From contig WNNJ02000458.1 in assembly GCA_012934845.2 (NCBI GenBank), positions 1 to 64,000 on the forward strand: a stretch of 64,000 nt of DNA, given 5' to 3'. The DNA is from Pomphorhynchus laevis (lineage: Eukaryota; Acanthocephala; Palaeacanthocephala; Echinorhynchida; Pomphorhynchidae). The notes under the pieces are model-generated. The model was not told the origin of the DNA. It did not search any database and was given only the letters and a program-made list of their open reading frames with translations. This document shows, piece by piece, positions 9,113-23,500 of this stretch. Positions within the stretch are counted from its first letter, which is position 1. Every line of letters starts with the position of its first letter. A program made the position numbers and the translations under genes.

Positions 9113-11545
9113 GATGTTCAAACCTATGCGCAACAAATTTGGATAAAATTAAATCAATCAATCAAAACATAATAAACATTCCATACATTATTGGAAATAT
9201 CAGCACTGATGCTGTCCACATCTCCGAATTAAAGTCGAATGTGGGTTCAAATCAACCGCCTTTATCCTGTTTACACAAAACGAAATGTTGTTGCAAAATA
9301 AATTGCTGCAGAAATGTATATAATTCCATCGATACTTATCGATATCATCATGATAAAACAAATGACTTTACAGATAGTTCCAAAGAAGGTAATTCGAATC
9401 ATTGCACTTTTATAGCTACCAACAAATGGGAAGGAAACAGTACTTCTACTACTTGTGCTATTAACAGAATAAGTTCTGTATTCGATTCTTTGTGCGGCGT
9501 TAGAATACCGATTAAAAGGGCTATTGAATTGGGAATATTCGATCCAATTACAAATGTTTTTGTCGATAGACGAACAAAATTATTTTTGACAGAGAACGAA
9601 GCTCGCTCAGCCGGGTTACTAACCGTTACTAATGAAAATGATAGTAAATATCATTCAAATCCTGATTTATCATCACTCGAGGTATGTAATAGAAAGGCTT
9701 TTATTGTTGGTGTTAAAAATCCAGTAACAAACCAGTATAATAGCATTCAACAAGCCGTGGAAGAAGGAATAATTGACTATCTAACTGGCAAATTTAATAT
9801 TACAGATAAAAACTATTTAAGATTATGTGGTAATCTTAATCTTGAAGTTGGTAGCGAAATAACATTTAAGCAGGCTGATGAGTTGGGATTTCTGCAAATT
9901 TTAGAAATTGATGATGACATAGCTTGTATAGCAAGGGAACGTATAGACACTATTCATAATAGTAGTAGAAACTCAGATTCATGGAACATTCGTAAATTTA
10001 ATGTAGATAATTTAAACACGATGTTATTAAGGGTTTACGATACAGAAACAAAACATTTTATTGAATTTGAAAATGCAAAAAACCTCAACGTGGTTGATAA
10101 TCACGGCAATTATATTGATCGTCATACAGGGCTCAAAATTACGTTTGAAACGGCGATACGGTCTGGTTTAATTTCATTTAATCAAAGAACATCGTATACT
10201 GTGAAGGTTTCTACTGCTAATGAGCAGCAAGTAGTCAATGATGCCGCTCACTTTGATAATAATTGTAATGCATCAGAACGATTTGTCCCAGTATCATTAA
10301 TAAAAGGATTGGACAGGGTATCTAATTCTGATAACGAATATAACCTAGATGAAGAAAAATCTGCGTTAAAATTAAAACAAACACCTAAAGTAATTAAACG
10401 TAAGGACTCAGATAAACATATAAACATATCTATGAATGGATCAAATCTAACCTCCACAATAAAATCTTTAAACCAGCCTGAACCGGTTACGAAAAAGTCG
10501 AAAAAATCAAGCATAGAGAATTCTGGTTTATTTCCAAAGTTTAAAAGGCCGCCATTCAAGAAATCTAATAATATTCTTAGTAAATTACGTGATAAGCTTA
10601 TAAAATTTCAATCGAATACAAATCCAAATTCTGGTATCAATAATTCTAATTCGGACGGTGACTTAATTACATGGATGTTTGTTAAAAATTCAAAATTTAA
10701 TCACTCTTCTGTATCCACTTGTATAGATGTGGATAATCAATTTTGTGACAGCATAACTGGTGAATCACTAAGTTTGTTAAACGCGTTAAAGAAGGATTTG
10801 GTTTACATTGCAGATCCTTCGAATGATACAATACCTAAAGATTATTTCATTTTTAATGACAGTTCTCTTGTTGTAATTGATAATTATATTTGTCATCATC
10901 AACCACGAAATGGACGAAAGAAGCAGCGATATACCATGGATCAAGCATTATCTCTGAATTTAGTTAAACTTGATAATGATACAATACAAATTCGTATGCT
11001 TGATGGAACTTTTAAAAAATATAGTATTTATGATGCACTTCGAAATGGCATTATAAAAGGCAAATTATTTACAATTCCAGAATGGATGACTACAACCTTC
11101 CAGCCCCCATCAAATCATTACGAAAAAGTCACAGGAATAAACGAATGCGAGTTTGAAGAAGAAGCAAATCAAACTGTAAAGAGGAACAAAAAAGAAGATC
11201 CTACGTTAATTGAAGTTTATTCAGATGAAAATGTTGCCACAAACAAAACTAGTTATTTATCTGATGATAGTGTTAAACAAACAGATATATCAGATTACAA
11301 AATAATATCATTAGAATTACAATATCAGTCCGATAAGGAGCCAGGAGAACGAGAAAAGCCTACAAATGCATCTCAATCAATATCAGTTGGTCATTCCGCA
11401 CTACTTGAATCTGACTCTCTCAAATCAGAAGAACAAACAGAGAAATTTTGTGATTCGTTGCAATCTCCAACAAAACAATACAATGAACACAAGTTTACAA
11501 ATAGGAATAAGGATGTTAACGATAGTAACAAACATGTTACATTCG
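9113..11545 (+). CDS. Spectraplakin exon 1 (plakin-repeat exon)
   Basis: Internal exon: acceptor TTTTAG ends at 9112, donor GTAAGA begins at 11546. There is no ATG at the head of the frame. About 810 codons. Plakin-repeat-like stretches: around residue 139 (GIFDPITNVFVDRRTKLFLT), 213 (AVEEGIIDYLTGKFN), 302-345 (RVYDTETKHFIEF, GLKITFETAIRSGLI), and 605-645 (YTMDQALSLNLVKL, YSIYDALRNGIIKGKLF). They show the usual pattern of 'AxxxGxID..TG.F.D..TG..[LI]...A...GLL'. A Cys-rich patch (CLHKTKCCCKINCC) lies near residue 52 and a basic Lys/Arg segment near 480. Plakin repeats bind intermediate filaments in plectin; in invertebrate spectraplakins the region is often a single large, alternatively used exon. 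Confidence 0.85.
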
Positions 11546-14500
11546 GTAAGAACATCGCGTTTTGTATATATCAACGAATATTTTATCTGTCAATTCAGCT
11601 GAATCTTCAAATAATAGCGAAATAATCCAGAACGCAGTAACTGATAAGGTATGCATTTTGTAGTTCGAGCGAATTTTAAAAATCCTTGCTCTTTATGATA
11701 AAATCTTTATTAATATTTAAGTCTAAATGTCACGATGAAAACAAATATTTTTCAAATTGCATATGACAAACAGCTTATAACCCTTACATCATATCCTCTG
11801 GCTAAGATTTTAAGCATAAATTACTTTAAGCTACTTTTTAATTTTTTAATTTTCATTTTATTTTATACCCATACCTAATTTAAAATTTATACCAACTATC
11901 GAGCGAACTATTTAATCTACATTAATGAACTTTTCATCAAAAACAAATTTAATAGTAAAGAAAGACATAATCTAAATACGTAAAAGTCGAATATCTTATT
12001 ATCTAATTACAATAGTTAGAAAGGAATTAATTATCGCACAATCAACCTTATCATTTTTGAAACCATGATTTTTAAATAATTAAACGTTGAATTCTAAGGT
12101 TATTGTGCATCGCAATCTGTTCTATGTTATCAGCATATTACCAAAATCATAAAATTTAAAGATTACTACATATATTACAATTTGGCCCATGCAGATGATG
12201 ATTGATGAAATCATGTTGGAAGCTATTCAAAAACACTTGACGGCAGGAAAATATATTTATCGAGAAATTATTATAATTAGAACATGTATTTTAGGGAATA
12301 AACTGATTATATTTTAATTGAAAGTATGAGAAACGTCGACGGTTTTAATAAAAGTCGACGGGCTGAAATATTTAATCTGCACAAATAAGAATATATTTTT
12401 GACGGCTTGTATTTGGTTTGCAAATTTGATTATATGACAGCTACTTAACTTAAATATGTTTTTATATAATACATAATTGTTTTCGTTCACGATATCTGAT
12501 ATAATTTTTGTAAATAAATATAATGTTGAAAGGTTTGAATAACCTATAACTGCCAATGGTTAATAAAACATAAGATATTAAATTATATTCAATGTTAAAT
12601 GTTTGCAATAAGATAGCAAGTCGACTTTAAATCAATTTCCTGTCGTCATCTTGAATTTTATAGTTTTTAATTAATAATTAAATCACTTAAATAAAGATAT
12701 ATATTTTTATTACACATAAATAAAAAATGGAAATATCTTTTTATATATATCTTAAAATGATTATTTATAACGCGGTATATTTATGGACCAATTATTATTA
12801 TGTCATAAATTAGAAGAAAATCTTCTTCGTTTTCTTCAACGTTTGCTCGGCTTCGTTACAAAGTCCATCTAGAACGGGGCCGTACCATCGTAGTCGTCTT
12901 TCGCGAAGTTCATTAAGACAGCATTTCATAATGTTGTTCACGAAGTCTATCGCCAATCTTTCTTCTTTCTCAGCACGGACTTGGGACCGGCTATGGCGGA
13001 GTTTAATTAGAATAAAAATTTTATTTTTTTTATAAATTAGAATAAAATAATAATTTTATTTTAAATAGTTGATAATGATCCATTATTGATAAAGAATTAT
13101 TGGAGGTGGATCAAGGAAAAGTGGAAATTATTTTTGATATTTCGCTGACTTCTGTTCGCATCTCCAGAAAATTACATTTCTGAAGTAATTTTCTGAAGAT
13201 GCTAACAGAAGTTAGCGAAATATCAAAAAATTTCCAAATTTCTTTGACGAAATTTTAAATAACAAAGTGTCTCAAATAGCGGCAGAATATTATTTGATAC
13301 CAGATTACACACAACCTAATTGAATAAATATTCCCTCCAATAATGTTCATTGATATGAACATTCATCACACCATGAATATCATGAAAGATATTGTACAAG
13401 CCGCATTACGTTTTCATTCATGCACTGATCAATGTATTTGTATTTTCTGCTGTAGAAAATGATCATTAATACTTCATCTATTTGTAAAGATCTTACAAAT
13501 TTTATTAATAACGATAACACCAACGTCTATCTAGAATTACAAATATTTGAATACATTATATCCTCATGTTCTCGAATATGAGAAGTTTCTTTGTGTCTGT
13601 ATAGGAGGATTTCCTCAATCCAACTTCATATTTTTCACAAATTCATCTCTAAACAAGACGTTTTTATTCTTTACCGTTGTGGTCTATAGTTTGTTTTCGT
13701 CGTCTGATTATTGGCTCGTTATCTGCTATTGCAGAATGCATATTGAAATGTGTCTTCTTTTGTCTGCTGTCTTTGCCGTTTAGGTTGTAGCCTGGAAGTG
13801 GGTCCTCGTTGTTCTGCTAGATGTGAATATTCATTAGTTCTTAAATGTCGCTAAATTCATGACAATGATAATATTGTTTAGATTTTCTTTTATTCTTCTC
13901 AATCTTTCTGCACTTCGTCTAGTTCTTTTGTAATTTTAAACATTTTCCACTGACTTCCATAACCTGCCTAGGCTCATTAGTAAATTTGGTCGTGAGCCTA
14001 TTTTATTTCGGAGGTTTCACCAATACCATATCTCCCACTTGAATATCTTATTCCTTTGCGTATCAATGATTGTCTACTGATATCTTTATTCCTTTAGCTG
14101 TCCTTATTTATTCTGATTAAGGTTAAAAGAAATTAATAAAATGGTTAAATTATGGCAAAAGCCGGCAATGCATTTTTGTATCATTACCGTCTACTTATAG
14201 CCACAGAACATCAGAAACGTTAATAATCTAATTTATTAGTGGTTAGTGAACAAATCAAAATGAATAAAATAAAAACATACTCCTGCTGAAAATTTTCATG
14301 TACTTTTGTTTGAAGTGTTTTACCCAAGCCGAGAGGCAACATAGGTTTAATACATCTCTTCACAATTATTAATTTAATGATTAATAGCATTGAGAGATAA
14401 TATAAATACAAATTAAATATTTGAATAACAATTAACTACAACATATCCAAGCTAGTTGACCCGTTACTCTAGCGGCGAGCATTGCCTATCGTATTATTCC

Positions 14501-17500
14501 TCTTACAAAAAAGATGGAGAATTATTGAAGCTGGATCAAAGAAAGGAGGAATTTTTGGTCGTGCCAGAACTAAAAATTTAGCAGCTTAAACACACAATGC
14601 TAACAGAGAAGTCCGTGAAATATCAAATAAAATTTCCCTTATTTCCTTTGACCCAGCTCCAATAATTCTTTATCAATAATGGATCATTATCAACTATTAA
14701 AAAAAGATGGAATTAGTCTGAGAAAAGTAGAATTACTTCGAAGTATCATCGCCAGAGTACAGCTGAAAAGATTTATAATCACCTTATTTAAGCAGTGGGA
14801 TTATTTCAGTTATACGCTGCTCAAAAATGAAACACAGAAACAGTCATTCTCAGTATACGTTCATCTTTTTTTAAATATCCTCGAAAATACTAGTTTAAGA
14901 AATTCTATATTACCAGATAAGGATTAGATTATCTAATTTTATCTAAAGAGGGATTAACGGTATGACTCATTTTATCCCAAAAGATCTTGACTCAGGTTAA
15001 TTTGTTGACCATGGCTGCGGATGCCCTACCGTCATTACAACTCATAAATGAAATACAAAGAAGATTATTGATGTGGTAGCGAGATGGTATACTTATGACT
15101 CCACATATGTGGGTACGTATCAGGAGCTACGATCTGTTTGGCAGATATTAAAGGATGTTAGGCTTAAGTTTGGATATTACAGGCGCTTAATTGAAGGGCA
15201 ATTCATAAAAATCATTTAAGCCACTGCATTGAGCTAACAGTAGTAGTTGATTTTAATCTCACACAAGTAGTCGTTGCAATCACGATAAAACATCATAAGA
15301 CATTTTATATGGTTGATTATTATGCAAAGTTGTGCTCATTGAATGTTTGTGCTGATCCTTTTTAAATTATTTTATTTTTTAATCTTCTGTAAGTTAATTA
15401 ATTAATTTTATTTTAATCTTCTGTAACTAAATTATTTAAACGTTGACACGTGTATCCATTTAAATCTTAAGCTCATAATAAACTGTATAAACATGCTAGG
15501 ACGTATTATTGCTGAATTGTTTGTCAAAAATATGTGTTATCTAATACTTACTTTTTTATTTTATACAAATATAAAATTTAGCTTTCTAATTTTCTCAATA
15601 ATATTAATTTTAGCACATGTTAATGAGTAAATTTTTAAATAAATTTAAAAGTGTACAATGTACGATTCTACAATGTTGTGTTGTATCTTCCATCAGGGTC
15701 AAACAATCGTATTGAACCGAGAATTGAACCAGCTTTACCAAGAAATAATTCAATTAACAAGGAAGCTACTAGATAAAAACATTATTAAGCTTACAGATCT
15801 CGAAGATAATTATGATTTCTTGCAAGTAAGTATTTTCACATGCTAATTTTGCATTTCTAGCTAAACAATTTGATTTTAACAAGATCTGTGAAATATTTAT
15901 TTAATACGAAATATTTCTAAATATATTGATGACAGAATATAAAGTTTACTTAAAAAGAGTGCAAACTGTCGTTCGTAGTTTATAATAAGAATTAGATGGT
16001 AACGGCCATTTGTAATACAACTTATTGCACAAATATTCGGGAAGCAGTATAATGCTAGTAGGTAATAAATTATCGAAGCTATCGAAAAACAGGGCCGAAA
16101 TTAGATTTACATTATTATTTTAGAAATTTTCACTTTACTGCTGTGAACAGCTACGTAACGGCCAGTCACTTGATACTTGTGCTTTTATGTAATATTTTTG
16201 ATATCTACAAGCATTGTTCTCACTAACTTTACATTTACGAGCATTTATCGATTAGGATAGCATTTTATTCAGACCTTAAAAGTTTAAAAAAGTTAATCGT
16301 ATTTGAGCAAATTCATGATTTATAAAATACTAATCGTTTTTAATGTTGATAGGAATTTTTTCGCTTTGTAGCAGCTATTCATAGCTTGTAACCATATGGA
16401 AAAAATGAGCAGAAGGTTATAATATAATTTTTGATGATCATATTTGATCTTGATTCTTACTTTAACGATGATGAACTTCGAGAAAGTTATATTTATTTCA
16501 AACTATCTATTTCGGGATATATTAAAAATATAAAAACAATGATGTAACTACAAATATTCGACAAAGGGAATAAATGCTCTAAACATAACAGATTTGTTTG
16601 CTATTAGCATTTGCAAAGTATAAGGTCAGTTACATTAATAAAAATTAATCGAAGTGCTACTAATTTAGCAAAAAACAGATTACCGAGTTACGACTCTCCT
16701 GGTTATATTATTGTTCACTAGGAATTAGGCAACAATACTCTACAAAAAAATTAATAGTTTATTTAATCGATTTTCGGTAATCTTTATTATCCTTTTACAT
16801 GTTAGTAAAAGAATTAATATTTTATATTTTACTTTTTCTTCTACAAACGCAGCAGCCGTCAAATTACAAAGAGTCATATTGGGAAAAACAATTAAGCTTT
16901 TTTATGTAACAATTCATTAGCTTTCCGAATGCAATTTTCTATAGAATAATTCTTTTGTTTTTAATTATGTTTTATCTTGATTTCGGTAAATAACCAAATT
17001 TATTTATTGTTGTTCATGTTATCAAAGAGAATCTTTAATTTGTAATTGAGTATATTATTTTTCATACTGTATCCATTATAAATTATATGTAGGAATTCTT
17101 AAAACAGACGTCTAAATGTATTTTGTACTCAAGGACATTTACATAATTCACGTGGACAATAATGACATAATAGTTGATAAAATAGTTTAATGACGCCCAG
17201 CAGATGTAGTTTTTATCGCTCTGAAACATTCGTCTAAAAATTTCCTTTCTCTATTAAATTAATAATATGTGATTTTTTTATAGAGCCTTGATAAACAAAT
17301 CGTCAATCTCTCAAATACTTGCATAACATTGTCTACACAGTACAAGCAAGATCTACAAAAAAATCAATCACAAGGAGTTAAGGAATGGATATCTGCCTAT
17401 AATCAAAACATCGATAAAAGAATTGCAAGTGTGAGTAATAACTATTTGTTGATATAAATTTCTATATATACGAATTATTTTTATTTGGATTATCTCAACT

Positions 17501-20500
17501 CTATTAAAAAAGAATTTTAATATTGCCAAGAAATTGAAACAAACATACATACTTCAAGGTATTGGTGAGCGAATACACGACATTAATGAAGACAATGTGT
17601 GACAAATGCGTGAATGCGTAACTTTCAATAGAATTATGCAATCCCGATATTGAACGTATTGTATATTATATTCAAAGTAATATACATATATTTATATTTA
17701 CTAATATACTAATATATAATCAAATATTACTGAAACCGAAAACAGAGAATTTTATTTAGCGCAATCTAACGTTTAGCAAAAAAAGCTTCTTTAACGTGCA
17801 GTCTCGTTGAATTGAATGTATATTAATACTCCAACGCTGGAAGAATTTAAAGTAGTTGTTTATACCTGACTTTATCTGATTGAAGTTGTCGATTTTAAGG
17901 TAGATGGCAGGAATTTAATCCATGCATATCTGTCATTAGCTGGTACATTCAGTATTCTTTTTATTTTCTTTGATTTTTTTATTTTCTATGTTCTCGATCA
18001 ATGTGTTCATGAGTGTATTATTCACTGTTTTTAAAAATATGCTTTGTAGCAGCGTCTCTTATGCTATTATGTTAAATGTCGCTGCACATATTGTTCTGTC
18101 TCTAATTGTATGGTCTTCCTGTTTCTTCGATACGTTTTCCATATTTATGACATGTCATTAGGTAAACTATGCTTTTAGATTTGCAACATTGTTTATTCTT
18201 CAATTAATATGCTGATATAGTTGTCGTACTTATGATAATAATAGGTTTTCTTAATAACAAAACAAATCATTTACCTAATAGGAAACACAAACTTCAAAAA
18301 ACACAAAAAACTACACTTACAGAATTGTCGTCACATCTTCTTTGTTATTATGTCTTCTATAGCGATGATGTGAGATCAGAACCCACCAGCTGACACCAAC
18401 GCGTCATTTTCCAACTAAGCAATCTAGTGTCTTTCCCACACCCGAGGGCCCACTCGGAGCACACGATGGTCGGTAACCTTGACATGTGGAAAGTAAGAAA
18501 TCTTAGTCTTTGCTCTGAGACACGTCATATTGAAAAAAGATAAATCCCTAGATTGCGGGGGTGCACCAGAGCCACACTTAAGCACTCCCTCTTAAGGATA
18601 GACACTGAACACGTTTCAATGTCCATCTAGCTCTATTCAAAACATTATTGAACTTATTCAAGTCTAATCCGGCCGTCCATTTCACCATAATGGTAAACCC
18701 TAAACATCTTACTCTATGTGTGGAGACTGGGAGTATCTGGTGATTCATAATGGATGAGAGAGATGGTATTGCTAGTTTCTTTAACTTTTTCTTGACGACA
18801 AGGGTGCCATGAAACACCACCTGCGATTTAGAGGAATTGAGAAGATTGGAAGGTGGTACCTGTTCTTTTAATCTTATGAAGAAACGGCTGATGTCCGAGA
18901 CTACATCTTTGTACCTGCATCCAGGGAACAGGGATATTGTATCATCAGCAAATAATACAAGTATATGTTGATTACGTTAAAAAGGTTTTAACAGAACAAT
19001 AAAGACAGCACGAAATAACATAGGAAAAAGTTGGGAGTCTTGAGGCACATATGGAATTAGGTAGAACTGCCGCGCATCAGGGTCATCTTCATTGAAGAAT
19101 CACTTGGTGTATAGCAATATATCTACCCTGTTAACATTTCGAGGGCAATCAGATGGACCTAAGAGAAAAGATAACAAACGGAATTGAGATGCTGTCAAAT
19201 GCGGAGGAGAAGTCAAGAAACCCAACCAGAGCAAGCTGCTGATTGCCAAAATCGATGCACTATAGTATTGCTTAATGTAATCAAGATGCTATATGTTTTT
19301 CCATTGTTGAGTAACATGCACATCGTTCATTTTTGCATCGTTACGAAATTCCTATTGGAAACATGTGGCTTCTTTAATCATCAACTATAGCATTTGTAAT
19401 TTTTTAAAAGTACTCGTCACCGAATTGTTGGTAAAATGCTCTTATCTTTCAAATTTTCGTCTATTTGAGCGTATACTGTTTGTATATCAAGTTTAATATT
19501 CTTGATTGCTGGATGATATTGCACCGATATTACAGTTATGAGGGGTGTTGCTCTGTCTGAATAAAGGATAAATTTTTCAGGGATGATTCGAAATCGTAGA
19601 ATTTGAATGTGGTTATATGCTCTTTGCTCAAAATTATCTATTATTTTAATTGCAGTTTCTTCAAATAGACGTACATTGCTACAAATCATTTTTTGATTCT
19701 TATGAACTCGTTATAAATCATATTCCTCTTAATTTGGAGGCTGTTTGCTTCGGGAACACGTGAACACGTTTTCCCAACTCAAACAGTCCATCGATGTCCT
19801 TACAAACAGTTCATCGATGTCCCTGTAATCGTCCCTTTTATCTGTTTTTAATATCGATTGTCAAAAACGAATACGTTTTGTTCAAGCACTGTGCGTAGTA
19901 GATGTTTTTCATTTTCTTATCTAATGGTATGCAAAGAATGTAGAAAACAATATATCGGAGAAACAGGAAGATTATTCAAATGATGCTGTAAAGCACATTA
20001 TTGGAAACAATGGACATACACTTATTAGCACATCGATGGATATCATCATATAAGATATAAATCAAATAAAGAAGAAAAATATTGGATGTGCTAGTTAATG
20101 AACGATCTACATGGATTGAATCATTATCACTGATGCCATTTACCTTGATATTGACAATTTCAATCATATATAGTCAGATATAAAAAACCATTCGATAATC
20201 AGCTCCATAGCTTCTTTCTTTGCAGTTATCACAAAATCAGTCGAAACGTTCCCTACCACTTCATCCTACTGACGATGACTGCTGGTGGTTAAGAACGTCT
20301 CGAGGTAATACATTAGACTGATTGAGCTGATGATCTAAGTCCAGTTATTTATGGATTAATAATCAATCGTAGCCAGTTTTGGCTCCTGGACAACAGTTTC
20401 AAGCGATTTTTCGCAATAACATTCCTTTTGGAATCCTGTGTGAAATTCAGTGCCCTCGTAACCAACGAATACCCATTTGTGCCTTATATGAAGAATAACA

Positions 20501-23500
20501 AGAAGGTCCACACACGCAACAAGTCAGTGAAAACGCTTCTGCACATGAGCTTCGTATAGCATCGTGAGGAATTGCTGGTGTCTTTACAGTTATCATAAAA
20601 GCAGTCGAAACGTACCCTAACCACTTTATCCGACTGACGATGACTGCTGGCTGGTTAGGAACGTATCGGAGTGATACATTAGACTGATTGAGCTGATTAT
20701 CTAAATAGCAAATAGGGATTAAAAATCAATTGTAGCCAGCTTTGGCTCTTTGACTGCAGTTTCAAGCGATTTTTCGCAACAATAATATATACCATTGAAA
20801 TTTTAATGACTATTTTGCTATCATGCACGCTACTTTACTCCTATCTATCAGGCACAGCTTTACGCTACATTTCAGTATTAATGGTCCTCATCAGCTACTG
20901 ATCCAATACCTACGTTTCACGTTTCGATCCTTATATATAATTACTATTCCCAATAATTCATTGCTGTTGTATTTGTAAAATCAGTTTTGATATCGCTAAT
21001 ACGGTTTAGCGATAAAAAAATTCCTAAATTTGAAGGACATCAGATGATGTCCTTCAAATTTACTTTATCATTAATTTACTTTACTAATTTAATTTATTAC
21101 TAATTAAATTTATCACTAATTTACTTTACTCTATTGTCATTAGAAATGTGTGTAATGAATAATATTTGACGTTATTTGTCAAATATTATATGTGTTTATG
21201 TAAGTAGCTACAAAACCACTCACAGGTAGCAGGGGAAAGTATCTGGATTGTATATGGCGATGTATTTGTACTATGTTTTCGAAGATACGATTTTTAATGA
21301 AAAATCAATTACCAATTCTTATTTAAAATTCTGCGACCATGAAAATCTTGCACACTTGGAAAGACTAACTTGACTATTTATTCTTGATTTGACTGAATTT
21401 ATCTAAGGAACCTGATTAATGCCACAATTACTTTAAGTATTTGCTCCGCATATATAGTACTGTGTGACAACATTTTGAATTATAATTTTATAATTGCGTC
21501 ATATTTCAATTTTAAAATTATTTCTAATAAAGTGTAGAGATTTGATCTTTAGTATAATATTAATAATAAAAAATTTATGTATTATTAATATAAAAAAATC
21601 TATATGAAACATAAATAAATACTTCATATCGCTCTCATTTTTTTGAGATATTCTCTTCTGACATTGTAGTTACTAAAATGCGAATTTTCAATCATGAAAA
21701 CTAACATGTGCGTGCTACCAATGGCTAATGACATCCATTTTCAATCTATTTACATTACTACTCCTATTTTATGAAACCAAATGTGTCAGCAAATATCTTA
21801 AGAACTTGCATGTGAAGTAATTTAGTCGTTCGGTATGATATATTCATCGTCAAATACAATGTGGTATTTTACTGCTTTAACCTAATAAAATTGAATGTAA
21901 TTTAAATGAATTTTTATCTGTTTTAAACTACAAGAAAATCATCATAGTATCTCTATTCGTATCAGATGGATTATTTTTTCAATCGTTTTCTTCAACAAAT
22001 CATATTTTTGATAATAAAACTGCACATGTCTCGATTCTCTAAAAATCTAATAAAAATGTGATTGCTGTTTCTTTTAAAAATTGTTTGTGTACTTTTACAA
22101 TAATTTATTATAATAAACTAGAATCTATTTAAAACATATAGAGCAGCAATACTATTTACAACTAAGATGTGGTCAAATAAATTTTATTTAAAGAACTTAA
22201 AAATTTAATAGATCAGTTGTCTTATTTATAACTCGTTTTATTGTCTTGAGAAATCTGCAAAAATATCTGTAACTATAGCTTGCAAGCTAAAGCAATCGGT
22301 TTTCTAAATAAAAAAATTGCAAGCACGGTGTGATAGTATAAAGTACAAGCATCTAATTTTAAGGCATTATTCCTACGGTATGATTTAATGTCTATTGATT
22401 TCTATATTTTAGTGAATAAATTTTTTCTGATTTATTATTTATAAAAGGTTGTTATAGCATTAACCATATGAGTATGTTTTTACATAGTAATCAGCTTCTC
22501 TTGTATAATTAAAAGCTGTACACATTAAACTATGTGGTATATAATATTTATTCAGGTGTAAATGTTTATCATATCTCAATTAAACAATATTTTTTATTTC
22601 CGTAAAATTGAAACAAACGGACATACTTCAATGTAGTATCTTTCATTGTCTTGGATTATTTATCTAATGCAAGACATTTACGAAGGCATTATATTACAGA
22701 TATATTATTATATTATTGTGTTTCTGCTTTTTTTATTTCTACTTTGCATTTTGAAATTAAAATCAAATTATTCCTAATTAAACGATATAGAATATCTTAT
22801 GATATCTTATAAATGTAACATCCATATGCTTACTTGTTATTATTAAAACGTGAAAATAATTGTGTAGCTTTCAATAGAATAATAATGTGTAGCTAATTAT
22901 TTATTTCAATAATGGGTGGCTTTCAATAAAATAATGTGATTAAGATACTAGATGTATTGTTTTATTAATACAAACTTTCAATTATTAAATATTAAAAAAA
23001 GCATTAAAAATTTAAGTTTAAAATCAATTTTATTATTTAAAAATGTAAATATACTGTCTTGATGACCACATTTTATAATACAGAAATAAAAAAAACCTTT
23101 GAATATTTGAAGAAAATAATGAAGGTTTTACAATATTAACGCATTAGCTGCTGCCATTTTGAAGTATAAAAAATAATATATAAGTGGATATTTTTAACTG
23201 AAAATGAAATCACTATATGCTGAATTATTGAAATCAGCTACTGTAGCTGCTTATAGCCACAATTTGCACCCACTATTAATTTCAACATATCAGTTAATAT
23301 AATCAGAAAATTGTTTGTCTAAATTTACTAATATGCAAGCGAACTACTATTTAAAGCAAGGATTTTAAATAAAGATTCATAAGGCTCCATGTATGTTCAC
23401 CGATTTTCAAGAAGGATTACAAAAAATCAAGGTAAATTTGGATTATAAATTTGCCATTTTTATTGGCAAAGATCTGCTGGGGGTTAAAAAGAGGATTTAA

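Larger units (their letters stand above)
11649..15696 (+). other. Intron 2, with a short retroposon, two foldback copies and a Ty3/gypsy remnant
   Basis: Apart from the elements listed separately, 11649-12820 is plain AT-rich sequence. From about 14985 to 15370 there is a less AT-rich stretch with a short open run (DVVARWYTYDSTYVGTYQEL) that I cannot assign. Confidence 0.6.
20221..20782 (+). repeat. Tandem terminal repeats (pLTR-like) of the PLE
   Basis: Two related units, 20221-20420 and 20586-20782, about 365 bases apart. Each starts near CAGTTATCAYAAAA-CAGTCGAAACGT, contains the CTGACGATGACTGC hairpin, and ends near CAGTTTCAAGCGATTTTTCG. PLEs are known for tandem terminal repeats (pLTRs). 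The first lies right behind the PLE nuclease remnant. Confidence 0.7.

Noticed and set aside
10248-10559. Minus-strand frame of 103 codons inside exon 1
   Set aside because: Antisense shadow of the plakin exon; no independent signal.
11599-11625. Exon 1 reading straight through to the stop at 11623-11625
   Set aside because: Excellent donor at 11546 and acceptor at 11598 restore frame to the next donor; retention kept only as a possible isoform.
15290-15365. Ty3/gypsy integrase-like VDYYAKLCSLN
   Set aside because: Too short and lacks neighbouring integrase motifs.
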